Shown: positions 12,433 through 23,737, counted from the first letter of the stretch. The stretch: 64,000 nucleotides of DNA from Neocallimastix lanati (nom. inval.) (GCA_016946835.1 JACVTC010000003.1:3481001-3545000), one strand, 5' to 3'. Notes: a model not told the origin generated them from the sequence alone. Program-made: numbers and translations.

Positions 12433-13127
12433 TTAGTTTCCGTAATTTGGGAAGCAATCCTTGAAGTTCTTACCGGAATGTTTGTTGTTAACATGTTCTT
12501 GAAGAGCCTTTTCTCTAACGGTACAAAGGAAAGAAGTTCTGCAAACATTACAGATGATGTTCTTAGCTTTTTCGTTCTATAATTATAATATTTAATAACA
12601 ATTTTTTTAATATTTATATATCTTCATTTTTTTTTATAAAAATAAACTTAATTATTTTATTTTAATTTCTTCCATTTTTTAAATTTAAATAATATGAAAT
12701 TTGACTCCTCTTTTATTACTACTTTAAACTTATTTCTAAACTATACTATTTTATTCTATTTCGTTTTATATTATTATTTTTACTTATTTTTTATATTTCT
12801 TTCTTGATTTCTTTTTCAAAAATATTACTATTTTTTTTTTTTTAAATTTAATAAAAAACAAATAAGATCTTTTACTTTTTTTTATTTATTTATTATAAGC
12901 TTCTTTTTATTATTATTATTTTTTTTTTTTTATTCTTTTTTTTTATTACAACATTATGCATTTTTTTCTTTTTTTAAAAAAGATTATTATATGAATTAAC
13001 ATATTACAAGTTTATAAATTTATAATTCATAATTTATACTTACAACTTTTAATTGAGAGTGGGCAGCCTTTGGGGCATTTTCCTTCATACGTTCTCTTCT
13101 GTGTTGAGCTTTTTGACCGTTACCCAT
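12433..13127 (-). CDS. Small zinc-finger protein, At2g23090-like (zf-4F5/zf-met2 type)
   Basis: Two exons on the minus strand: exon 1 13127-13044 (28 codons) and exon 2 12576-12433 (47 codons plus TAA), separated by a 467-nt intron with a GTAAGT donor and TATAG acceptor in phase 0; 75 aa. Exon 1 gives the basic start MGNGQKAQHRRERMKENAPK, typical of the 4F5-like N-terminus. Exon 2 carries a C2H2-type finger with C37 and C40 (CNVC) and H56 and H61 (EHVNNKH), and ends CFPNYGN, like the CFP motif ending plant At2g23090. The family is widespread in eukaryotes with poorly defined function; nucleic-acid binding is presumed. The exons use G/C-ending codons (AAC, AAG, TTC, TCC), unlike the duplicated family further right. 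This suggests high expression. Confidence 0.93.
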
Positions 13128-14067
13128 GTTGATATATTAAATTGTTTTTATAATTATTTATAATAAAAAAGTAGTGAAGAGAAAAAAAAAAAAAAAAAAA
13201 AGAAAAAAAAATTTTTTTTTAAACCTTTTTGTTTTATTATTATAATTTTTTTTTTTTCGTCTCCTATACTTTTAATTTTTAATACGTTGTACATTATTTT
13301 AGATACGTATTTATTTAATATTAAAATTTACCATATAAAATAATATTATAAAAAATAATCAATAATATTATTTATTAATATTTGGATTATTTAATTTTAT
13401 TATTTGTATATATATATATTTTATTTTTTACTATTTTATATTAATAAAAATATATGATTGGTTAGTTTTTAATAATAAATTTCTTTAAAATTCTTTAATC
13501 GGTCCTTTTTTTTTTTTTTTAAAAAAAAGGTAAAATATTTATATATAAAAATAGTAATAAATATTTAAATAATAAATAATTAATAATTAAATAATAAGTA
13601 ATTAATAACTAGATTATAAATAATTAATATCTAAATAATAAATATTTATATCTAAATAATAAATATTTACATCTAAATATAAATTATTAATATTAAATAT
13701 TAAATTTATTATTTAAATATTAAATGTTAATATTAAATAATAAGTATTATTATTAAATAGTATTAATAAAATATAAATATAATTATATTTATATATTATT
13801 AAAAATATTAAAAACTTTGAATATTTTTTCATTTCCTACGTATGTTATATTATCATAAATACGTAATGTAATTTAAATGTATTAGTATATGTGTTACCTT
13901 CGGTTACATTTTAAGATAACGTAATGTAATAATATTTAATGTAGAAAATGACTTTTTTTAATTAATTAATAAAAAAGATGAAAAATAATTAAAAATAATC
14001 ATAATTTATAAATTTTGATTAATTCAAATATTCAAATATTCCTATTTATAAAGGTAAAGATTAAATG
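13128..14067. other. AT-rich intergenic DNA, short repeats only
   Basis: Upstream region of the zinc-finger gene, beginning with A and T runs. ATTTAAATAATAAAT-type degenerate repeats lie at 13560-13790. A block GTTACCTTCGGTTACA (about 13893) recurs inverted with one mismatch at about 14105-14119. Two copies of ACGTAATGTAAT lie at about 13860 and 13919. No gene seen. Confidence 0.5.
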
Positions 14068-14162
14068 TTAAAATTAACATATTATATATATAGAGCCAAA
14101 AAAATTGTAACGGAAGGTAATATATATATTTTAGCTCTATGTATATAATATGTTAATTTTAA
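14068..14162. repeat. 29-bp inverted repeat (one mismatch), 37-nt loop
   Basis: The left arm at 14068-14096 (starts TTAAAATTAACATATTATAT, ends TAGAGC) pairs with the right arm at 14134-14162 with a single mismatch. The loop holds TGTAACGGAAGGTAA, itself an inverted near-copy of a block at about 13893. A third partial copy of the right arm follows at about 14178-14212. This could be a MITE remnant or a transcribed hairpin. Confidence 0.8.
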
Positions 14163-14246
14163 ATATATTACAATTATTTTAACTCTATATAATATGTTAA
14201 TTTTAAATATATTTATTAATAAAGTAAATATATATATATTTTATAC

Positions 14247-14368
14247 TTCATACAATTATTTAGTATAACTAATGAAGATTAATTGTGTATTATTCATTAA
14301 ATATTATTTCATACAATTATTTAGTATAATTAATGAAGATTAATTGTGTATTATTCATTAAATATTAT
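14247..14368. repeat. 61-bp tandem duplication (two copies)
   Basis: TTCATACAATTATTTAGTAT begins at 14247 and 14308. Over the 61-bp unit the copies differ by one transition (C to T). Confidence 0.9.
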
Positions 14369-14370
14369 TT

Positions 14371-14469
14371 AACTTCTCTTATTTCTTTTTCATAATACAT
14401 AGTGATGAAAAAGAAATAAGAGAAGTTAAAATAGATGTTAAAATTCTTTTTCATCACTATGTATTATGA
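14371..14469. repeat. Perfect 23-bp hairpin plus inverted copy of its loop
   Basis: The arm at 14371-14393 (AACTTCTCTTATTTC...) is the exact reverse complement of 14405-14427, with an 11-nt loop at 14394-14404. Segment 14390-14415, which includes the loop, is present again as an exact reverse complement at 14444-14469 (26 bp). The three arms can therefore pair in two mutually exclusive ways. No coding content. Confidence 0.9.
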
Positions 14470-15625
14470 CATTTTATTCTTGTCGTATATGTAGTGAATG
14501 AATAAAATACAATGAAAAAATATATAAAATAATGTTATGCTAATGCTTTATCATTATTACTGTACTACTTTTATTCATATTTAAAATATTTAACTCTATA
14601 ATTTTATTATTATTATCAATAAGAAGTAAATACTTCTCAAAAAACTTTTTTTATAATTTTTATTCAATAACTAAATATTATAATGATTACAATATTAAGC
14701 TAGTCTTTGTGTCAGTCCGAACTAGTATACTAAATTATCGATGCCATATAATCGCATGTCATTAAGTCATGATATAGCTGCTAATAACAGTTTTATGTAA
14801 TGTTTATAGTCATATACAATAACACCAACGAACATAGTTATGATAGCTGCTAACGCTGTCATCAGCTTATATTAGCTTAATGAATTTATGATCTATATTT
14901 AAATTTATAATCTATTATTAAATTTTTGATCTATTATTATTGTACTACTTTTATCCATATTTAAAATATTTAACCATAAAATTTTATTATCAATTAAGAT
15001 AAAATATTTTCCAAAAAAATATTTTAATTTTTATTCAATAAAATAAATTAAATCTAAATTTAATTACCAACAAAATTTTAATTTTAATATAATTTTATAT
15101 ATCATTATTTACTAAAAATTATATTATCCGAAAAAGGAAAATATGAAAAGTTTGCCATAATTTATATAATACTATAATATTATAATATTATAATATTATA
15201 TTTATTTCTAATAATAAATATATAATAAATAAATATTCTTTTTATTGTTTAATTACAATAAAAATATGTCACTTAAAATTTGATTTATTATCCATATTAA
15301 AATAAAAACTCAGTGGTGTTTTAAATACTATAAATAGTAATGACAATATTAATATTACATAAAGTCCATTTTAATAATTATTTTTCAGTTTTTAATAAAT
15401 AATCTATTAATTTGAGTAAATGTCTTTTTTTTTATAATTTAATTACTTTTACTTTAGTTTGTTTTTTTGTTTTGACAATATTTAATATTTAAAAATATGT
15501 AAAATATTTAATAATTATTAAACTATTTTTTCTATTTCATTTAATAATATCTATTAATTATAATAAATTATTCAAAAATTAAGAACTTTCATTATCAATA
15601 TAAATTACTGATAATATGTGTATTA

Positions 15626-15656
<31 letters not shown>

Positions 15657-16079
15657 TTTATTTTATTTTGTTATATTTTATTTGAATCCACAGTTTATCA
15701 ATTAAAAGAATAATGAAAGAATTAATATACTAAAGTGGGAATTTGTTAATTCTATTATTCATTTAATATTATATATTCATACCTTTTTTATTTTCTTTTT
15801 GTTACTATGCATTATAAATTTTTTATTTATACTATTTATTAAATAATAAAATAATATATTAAGATGGGAATTTATTAATTTTATTAATTACGTACCATAC
15901 ATTTATTATTTTTTATTTATGCTTTTGTAACCTTCTATTTTTTTTACTATGTATTATAAATATTTTAATTATACTATTTAAAATTATTATTTTTAATAAT
16001 ATTTTTATTATTGTTGTTCGTTATTTTGTTGTTTGGCTGTTTAGTTTGTAGTTTTTTATTTATTTAATATAAATAGTAG
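14470..16079. other. AT-rich intergenic DNA with a GC-richer patch and diverged direct repeats
   Basis: At about 14700-14880 the sequence is less AT-rich and has two copies of GATA(TA)GCTGCTAA (about 14772 and 14840), but no open frame. A diverged direct repeat sharing TGTACTACTTTTAT lies at about 14562 and 14940. A second diverged pair (TGGGAATTT..TTAATT..TTTATT) lies at about 15737 and 15866. No gene recognised. Confidence 0.45.
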
Positions 16080-16133
16080 TTAAAAATTAATTCAAAAATT
16101 TACTGGCAGTTAAATTTTTGAATTAATTTTTAA
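16080..16133. repeat. Perfect 23-bp inverted repeat with a short GC-rich loop
   Basis: The arm TTAAAAATTAATTCAAAAAT.. (16080-16102) is the exact reverse complement of 16111-16133. The loop is CTGGCAG plus one T. This would form a very stable hairpin in DNA or RNA. Confidence 0.9.
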
Positions 16134-16944
16134 TATGTATTTATGCATACAAATATTTATTTATTAAAATTTATATCATAAAACAGAAAAAATATATAAA
16201 TTTCACTATTGTGGATTGTTAAATTTATTTTTTTTGTAATATTAAACTTTTTATAATAAATAAAAGGTAATATTCTTATTTTTATCCGGAAAATATGAAT
16301 ATGAATATAATTGCCATAATTTATATTATATTTTTTTATATATTAATTATATATTAATATTTTATTAAAAATTAGACCATAAAACAAGAAATATATATTT
16401 ATAAAGTTTTCTTGGTAAATTATTATATTTTTATATAACATTACGATTTAATAATAGTAAATATTATTATTTCTTTCCAAAAGGAAAAATAGAATATATA
16501 TATATGTATATTTTTTTTAACTATTAATTATAATTTTCTAAAAATAAAATGCTTTTTATTGTGGATTCTCTAATGAAAATGAAGTGGATTTTGGAGATAT
16601 TTTCTTTTTATTGTTTAAATTACCCATTGGATAAAATGGAAATATATAATAAAGGAATAAATATATAAATATATATATTGGGAAATAAAATAACCTTAAA
16701 CTATAATACTATGATTTTACTATTATAACTAAAATTATAAAATTATAAATAGTAATTAATAAGGTTTAATAATTAAATTTTATATATAAATACCTAAAAA
16801 TTTCTTCGAATTTTTTTTTTTTTTTTTTTTTATTATTTATTTTATTTTATTTTTCTTTTTTATCTATTAAATAATTAAATTAGAGATTAGATAAAGTTTG
16901 AAGTAATAAAGTTAGAAAAAATAATTTAAATAACATAATAAAAA
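16134..16944. other. Upstream region of family copy A
   Basis: AT-rich flank. A T run lies at about 16811-16830. The last 100 bp before the start codon differ from the block conserved upstream of copies B to E, so copy A has a partly distinct 5' flank. No other gene seen. Confidence 0.5.
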
Positions 16945-17996
16945 ATGGAAAGAATTGTTTCATCTACTTATGCTGAAAAGCAAAAAGCTTTTGTTAGTTT
17001 AATTGAAGATGTACAGAGATCATTAGTATCAAAAGAATACAAAAAACAAGGTTATTCATTAAATGAATATACTAAAATGAGATGGAATATTTCACAGTAA
17101 ATATCAATTAATTGATATAGATATTTAAAATTATATATTTTTATTGAAAATCATTTAAATAATTCTTATACTAATTATTATTATTATTATATATAATACT
17201 AAATTTAAATAAATTAAATTATTGTTATGAAATTTATATAGAGCTCGTAAGTATTTTAATTATAAATATTTTTAATTGTATAATATATTATACATTAATT
17301 TAATCAAATATTAATAAATAATATTTCTTTCTTTATAATTATTATTAATATTAAATAGAAGCTTATCGTTATTTAATTTGTGGAAAAGTGTTAAATCAAT
17401 TAGAAGAATTTGAAATTAAACCTTCTTATGAACGTTTATGTAAATCTTTATATAAAGTTGCTAAAACTCCAATTCAAATGAAACTTTTATGGTCTACTAT
17501 TCTTAAGAAAACTGATAATAAACCAGAATATATTAATAGTAATTATATTTCTAAAGTTTGGAATGAACTTTGCAAAAATGAAAAATATTATCATATTTGT
17601 CATTTTGAAGATGATATCATGACGAAAGTTGAAAAATCATTAAATCAACACTCATCTGATAAGAAACACAAACAATTAAAATCAATTAAATCAAGATCTC
17701 AAATCAATAATCTTCCATCTCCTACTTTATCAGAATCATTATCAGAATCATCTTCAGAATTTAGTAGTATCGCAAATAATAATATTAATAATTCATTAAG
17801 TCCAATTAGTAATTATTCTTTAATTTCTAATGAAACTACTCCAATTAATAATTATATTACTATTCCATCTATTCCCTCTATTCCATATATTGGAAATGAA
17901 TACTACTTATCATTATTAAATGCTAATGAATTATATTATGAAATTCAACAACCAATATTATATATTCAAGAACAACAACAAATTTTATATAATTAA
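16945..17996 (+). CDS. Family copy A: putative HTH-like DNA-binding protein, 3 exons with a 5-nt microexon
   Basis: Exons 16945-17096, 17242-17246 (AGCTC) and 17359-17996; 264 aa. Introns have donors GTAAAT and GTAAGT and acceptors TATAG and AATAG. Joined, the junction reads S-Q-A-Q-A-Y-R-Y-L (residues 50-58). I do not recognise the family by name. Visible parts: an N-terminal segment with EYKKQGYSLNEY and W47-N-I-S; the AYRYL helix; P74-S-Y-E-R; P90-x-Q; L95-W96; V119-W120; a basic DKKHKQLK stretch (about 153-160); a Ser-rich linker (about 170-220); and a conserved C-terminal IPSIPSIPYIGNEYY..NELYYEIQQP tail. From memory, the first half resembles the EEYC-x-E-[RK]-W-x-[IM]-S-x3-A-Y segment of bacterial ParB/phage-type DNA-binding proteins. 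DNA binding is inference. Reading through intron 1 stops at once (TCA CAG TAA), giving 51 aa. Confidence 0.85.
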
Positions 17997-18502
17997 TAAT
18001 TAAATTTTTAATTAAATCATTATTTATTTATTTTTTTTTTTATTCCTTATACTATTAGATTTTAGATATTAGAGTTTAGTTATTTTTAATCATTCTATAA
18101 TATAAAACTATATTACATATTAGATTTAATAATTATTAGTTTTATTATTTTTAATTATATCTATTAATTATTATTAATGGATTAATTTTTATTATTAAAA
18201 AAAAAAACTGAATATTAATATTTAGTTTTTTTGTTTTATTATTATTTATTATTTAAATATACATAATAACTTATAGAAAATGATACAATATATTTATTAA
18301 TTTTATAAAGATACGAAAAAAAGAAAAAATATTATTTTTAATTTTATCTATTAATTATTATTAATGGATCAAAATTTTTATTATTTAAAAAAGAACTAAA
18401 TATTAATATTTAGTTTTTTTTTTTTTTTTTATTATTATTTATATTTAAATATACATTATAATTTCTAGAAAATAGTACAATATATTTATTAATTTTATAA
18501 AA

Positions 18503-18535
<33 letters not shown>

Positions 18536-18764
18536 AAAACAAAGAAAATAAGCTAAATATAATTTACAATTAATATTTTTGATGAATGTAAATAATAATT
18601 TATTAAATTAAAATGTTTTCTTATTTCTTTTTTATTATTAACATTCTCGTTATTATTTATTATATATAATATATATTTTTATTTTTTATTTTTTTTATTT
18701 TATATCAATATTTGTTTTTAAATGTTAAATTTTTTTATTTCAATATGAATAAAATTTAAATACC
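17997..18764. other. 3' flank of copy A with a tandem duplication and hairpin
   Basis: The flank shared by the family copies (TTAGATATTAGA.., TATAAAACTATATTACATATT.., TATTAATGGATCAAAATTTT) starts at about 18055. A 187-bp segment is duplicated in tandem (about 18145-18331 and 18332-18510). Each copy has a palindrome between an A run and a T run (for example 18200-18232, CTGAATATTAATATTTAG), a plausible transcription-end hairpin. An A run of about 30 nt follows at about 18506-18532. Confidence 0.6.
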
Positions 18765-18765
18765 C

Positions 18766-18919
18766 ATATACTTTTTATTTATTTCATATTTATTAATAGA
18801 TATTATTAAAAAGGGAAACATTTTTAATTATATAGAGATTGTATATATACTTTTTATTTATTTCATATTTATTAAGAGATATTATTAAAAAGAGAAACAT
18901 TTTTAATTATATAGAGATT
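18766..18919. repeat. 79-bp tandem duplication leading into a decayed copy
   Basis: TATACTTTTTATTTATTTCA is repeated with period 79. Each unit ends in ATATAGAGATTGTA, a degraded form of the ATATAGAGCTCGTAAGT microexon junction of the family. The duplication therefore copied the region just upstream of the microexon. Confidence 0.75.
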
Positions 18920-19500
18920 GTAAGTAATTTTAAATTAAACCTTAAATCATTAAATAAAGTTGGTAAAATTCCAATGAAATGAAATTTTTAGGGTCTACCA
19001 ATCTTAAGATAAACTGATAATAAACTAGAATATATAAATAGTAAATATATTTCTAAAGTTTGGAATGAACTTTGCAAAAATGAACAATATTCTTGTATTT
19101 ATCATTTTGAAGATGATATTATTACTAAAGTTGATAAATCATTAAATTAACTCTCATCTGAGAAGAAACATAAACAATTAAAATCTATTAAATCCACTTC
19201 TCATATAAATAATCTTCTATCTCCTATTTTATCTGAATCATTATCAGAATCATCTTCAGAGTTTAGTCTCAAATAAAAATATTAATAATTCATTAAGTTT
19301 AATTGGTAATTGCTCTTCAATTTCTAATAAAACTATTCCAATTAATAATTATATTACTATTCTATCTATTCCATCTATTCCATATAATTGGAAATGAATA
19401 CTACATACCGTTATTAAATAATAATGAATAATATTATAAAATTCAACAACCAATATTATATATTCAAGAAATACCATAAATTTTATATGATGTTAAATAA
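18895..19500 (+). pseudogene. Decayed family copy (psi1)
   Basis: Homologous to exon 3 and a damaged microexon junction of copies A to E. Readable remnants correspond to KPSYERLCKSL, QMKLLWSTILKKTDNKPEYINSNY, SKVWNELCKNE, CHFEDDI and IPSIPYIGNEYY, but stops and frameshifts interrupt them (for example LKITDNKLEY with an in-frame TAA, and LN-stop-LSSEKKHKQLK). Exon 1 is missing. A dead duplicate, closest to the copies around it. Confidence 0.85.
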
Positions 19501-19950
19501 TTTATTAAGCTATTTATTATATATTTTATTATTCCTTTTATTATTAGATATTAGATATTAGAATTTTGTAATTTTTATATTAATTTTGATCCTTATATAT
19601 TATAAAATTATATAACAAAAATTGAATTGAGATAAAATAAAAATTAACATAAAAATAATTAAAAAAAAAAGTAAAATAATAAATTAAAATAAAAACAATT
19701 AAAAAAAAGTAAAATGATAAGATTATTATTTACATCCATCAAAAATATTTATATAATGTAATAATAATTTATATATCAAATTCTATTAGTTTATAATATT
19801 CATTTATTTATTATTTCTTTTTTTCAATATTTTTTCTTTGTATTTTATATATTATATTATTTAATTTTTAATTTTTTTACTATCTATATATAATTTAATA
19901 TGAATTGATTTTTCAAAATAAATAATAAATTTAATAAATTTATTTATTAA

Positions 19951-19982
<32 letters not shown>

Positions 19983-20673
19983 CAGATTTTATATTTATCT
20001 ACCAATAAATATTGTATTTATTTTTGTTTTATTTACCAAAATATATTATTATAAATGTTAACCATAAACTGAAATATATACAAAAACGATGACTGTGGAA
20101 CCTAACATTTATTCTATGTAACATTTAATTAAATCTTTAAATTATGATTGAAAATATTTTTAATGAATTCTTCAAAATATATAGTACTTCCTAAGAAGTT
20201 AATTTTAATTTTAAAAGATTAAGATAAAAATTGTTATTATTCTAGATTAATGAATATATATATAATTAGTACATAATAAACAGTTTTTATTGTTTATATT
20301 ATCCGTTGAACAATAAATACAGTTAAATATTAAAAAATAAAGATGTAAACATTTATATGAAAGGAAAATAAAGTTATTTTTAAATCACTTTATTTTCCTT
20401 TCTAATAAAGTGAAATTATATTCATTTTTTATACAAAAAATGAAAATATGAATTTTTCGGTAAAAAATCCATAAAAGAAAACATTTTATTGTTTAATTAT
20501 CCATTGATTAATAAATATAATTAAATATTACAAAAAAAATGTAAATTTTATTATTATTAAGGTACAATATTTTTATTAAAAATGAAAATAAATGACTTTT
20601 TTTTTATTTAATATAGAATAAATAAAAAAAGTTATTACAAGAAATTATATAATTAAATAAATAAAGAATCATC

Positions 20674-20730
<57 letters not shown>

Positions 20731-21144
20731 CAATTTTTTTTTCTTAAAAATAATACTTTATAATGAACTATGAAAATATATATATATCAATATTTTTAAA
20801 CTAAAAAGAAAATTTGTATTATTAGAAACAAATAAATAAATAATGAAAACTAAAGAAGTAGATAGTAATAATAGTAAAATAAAGTTTTCAAGTTTTAATT
20901 ATATATGTGATAACTATCCAAAAAATTGAATTTTTTTGTAAAAACTACCATATTTTTTTGTTTACTAAAATTTATATCATTGATAGAAATTTTAATTGCG
21001 ATTTTCTAAAAATAATCATTCTTATTGTTTATTTAATAAAAAAAAATGAATAAAAATATTTTATTGTTTTAATTTTATGTTGAAAAAACAAAAAAAAAAC
21101 AAAAAATTATTAATATTAATCATACTATTTTAAATAAAATTCTT
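19501..21144. other. Intercopy spacer: shared family block, no gene
   Basis: A spacer that recurs beside other copies. The block containing TATCTACCAATAAATATTGT (about 19997), TATATACAAAAACGATGACT (about 20075) and ATTATCCGTTGAACAATAAA (about 20298) is found again at 32450-32760 in direct orientation and at 27420-27560 inverted. An A run lies at about 19956-19980, and (TA)n and T runs at 20680-20730. Confidence 0.7.
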
Positions 21145-21492
21145 ATGGAATAGGATAATAAAATTAATAAATCACTAAAACAATATTAAAATTTTTTATA
21201 ATAGTTTATTTTAAATGATGTCTATATTTAGAATAAACAAATAATAAATATAATAGAAAATTTCTTTTTTAATAAATTCATATAAAAATTTTTTTTAAAT
21301 TATTATATATTAAGATTTAATAATTAAAATTTTTATATAAATATCTTTAATTTTCTTCATTTACTCTTATTTTAATTAAAATTAATTTCAATATTTAGAT
21401 TAAAATTTTATAGTAAATAGAAAATATAGATTATTAATACAATTTAAAATTTTTATTAAAAATTAATTTAATCATAAATAATAAATATAAAA
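21145..21492 (+). promoter_or_regulatory. Conserved upstream block of the family (copy B)
   Basis: About 350 bp immediately before the start codon are strongly conserved before copies B, C, D and E. The shared words are TTTAGAATAAACAAATAATA, TCTTCAATTTTCTTCATTT, AATTTCAATATTTAGATTAA and ATAAATAATAAATATAAAAA directly before ATG. Conservation of non-coding DNA may only reflect recent duplication, but the block is the obvious place for the promoter and 5' UTR. Confidence 0.45.
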
Positions 21493-22598
21493 ATGGGAAG
21501 AGTTAGTTCATCTTCTACTTATGCTTATGCTGAAAAGCAAAGAGCTTTTGTTAGTTTAATTAAAGATGTACAAAGTTCATTAGTATCTAAGGAATACAAA
21601 AAACAAGGTTATTCATTAAATGAATATGTCAAAATGAGATGGAATATTTCACAGTAAATGTCAATTAAATTATATTATTATTATATTAAAATCATTATAT
21701 AATTCCTATACTAATTATTATTATTATTTTACTATTTAATACTGAATTTAAATTTAATCCATTAAATTATTGATTTTAAATTTATATAGAGCTCGTAAGT
21801 ATTCAATTATAAATATTATTAATTTTAATATATTATACTTTAATTCAATCAAATATTAATAAATATTATTTATATCTTAATTCAATCAAATATTAATAAA
21901 TATTATTTATATCTTTAAATTATTATTAACATTAAATAGAAGCTTATCGTTATTTAATTTGTGGAAAGGTATTAAATCAATTAGAAGAATTTGAAATTAA
22001 ACCTTCTTATGAACGTTTATGTAAATCTTTATATAAAGTTGCTAAAACTCCAATTCAAATGAAACTTTTATGGTCTACTATTCTTAAGAAAACTGATAAT
22101 AAACCAGAATATATTAATAGTAATTATATTTCTAAAGTTTGGAATGAACTTTGCAAAAATGAAAAATATTCTCATATTTGTCATTTTGAAGATGATATCA
22201 TGATGAAAGTTGAAAAATCATTAAATCAACACTCATCTGATAAGAAACACAAACAATTAAAACCAATTAAATCAAATTCTCAAATCAATAATATTCCTTC
22301 TCCTTCTTTATCAGAATCATTATCAGAATCGTCTTCAGAATTTAGTAGTATCTCAAATAATAATATTAATAATTCATTAAGTCCAATTAGTAATTGTTCT
22401 TCAATTTCTAATGAAACTACTCCAATTTCTAATGAAATTATTCCAATTAATAATTATGTTACAATTTCATCTATTCCATCTATTCCATATATTGGAAATG
22501 AATACTATATACCATTATTAAATACTAATGAATTATATTATGAAATTCAACAACCATTATTATATATTCAAGGACAACAACAAATTTTATATAATTAA
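21493..22598 (+). CDS. Family copy B, 3 exons with a 5-nt microexon
   Basis: Exons 21493-21653, 21790-21794 (AGCTC) and 21940-22598; 274 aa, intact. Same architecture as copy A, with an N-terminus three residues longer (STYAYAEKQ against STYAEKQ) and an extra TPISNEIIPINN repeat in the Ser/Asn-rich linker. Intron donors GTAAAT and GTAAGT and the microexon are identical to copy A. Core landmarks are all present: W-N-I-S, AYRYLICGKV, PSYER, MKLLWSTIL, VWNELC, HICHFEDDIM and KKHKQLK. Intron 2 contains a 46-bp internal tandem duplication (TTCAATCAAATATTAATAAA twice). This is the left-hand partner of the inverted duplication with copy C. Confidence 0.87.
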
Positions 22599-23585
22599 TA
22601 ATTATTTTTTAATGAATTATTTTCTATTTTATCTTATTCCCTATAGTATTAGATTTTAGAAACAAGAATTTAGTTATTTTTGTATTATTTTTAATCATTA
22701 TATAATATAAAACTATATTACATATTAGATTTAATAATTACTAGTTTTATTGTTTTTAATTATATCTATTAATTATTATTAATGGATCAAAACTATTATT
22801 ATTTGAAAAAAAACCTATATATTAAAATAAATAATAATTTATAGAAAGAAGTACGATATATATTTTAAATTTTAAATAAAAAAATCGAATAAAATAAAAA
22901 TTAAAATAATATATATATATATATATATAAATAAAGAGAATATGCTATAATTTGTAATTAATATTTTTGATAAATTTATAGTTGATATTTTTGATAATTT
23001 ATATAATAAATTATTAAATTAGAATTTTTATGTATTTTAGCTTCTTGTTTTTGTATTATTATTAATATTTTTGTTATTATTTATTATATAAAATTTATTT
23101 ATTTATTTATTTTTTTTTTTATTTTTTATTATATATTAATGTATTAAATTTATTTGTTTTAAATATTTTATATAATTTTTTATTTTAATATGAATAAAAA
23201 TTTATCTATCATAAAATTTTATGATAGATAAAATTTAATATTTATTTTATATTTATTAATATATATTATTAAAAATGGTAACATTTATAATACAGATATA
23301 AAGTATATAAAATTGTTTACTGTGAATCATTACTAAACAACGTTATATCTTTGAAAATTAAAATTGTTTTTATTCAAGATTAATGAAAATATTTATTTAA
23401 TTATTTGTAGGTTTATTTAATATAAAAATAAAACATAAAAACAAAATATTTTGTTGCTTATATTATAGAAAAAAAAAGATTTAAACGTTATTATTAAAAT
23501 AACAATATTTTTATTAGAAGGAAAATAAAGTAATTTATTTAAAATAATTAGGAGAAATTATATAATATTCCTTTTTTATCCAAAA

Positions 23586-23658
<73 letters not shown>

Positions 23659-23737
23659 GAAAAGATTTATAATACATTGAAATATTCATTTTAAATTTCA
23701 AAGATGAAGATAAAAATTGTCTTTATTCGAGATAAAA
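22599..23737. other. 3' flank of copy B, inverted-duplication arm
   Basis: The shared 3' flank, then AT-only DNA. The segment up to about 23395 is mirrored, inverted, from about 24256 onward (shared words AAAATTGTTTACTGTGAATC and GTTATATCTTTGAAAAT). A (TA)n tract and a T run of about 40 nt lie at 23590-23657. A short palindrome ATCTATCATAAAATTTTATG.. lies at about 23204-23231. Confidence 0.65.
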
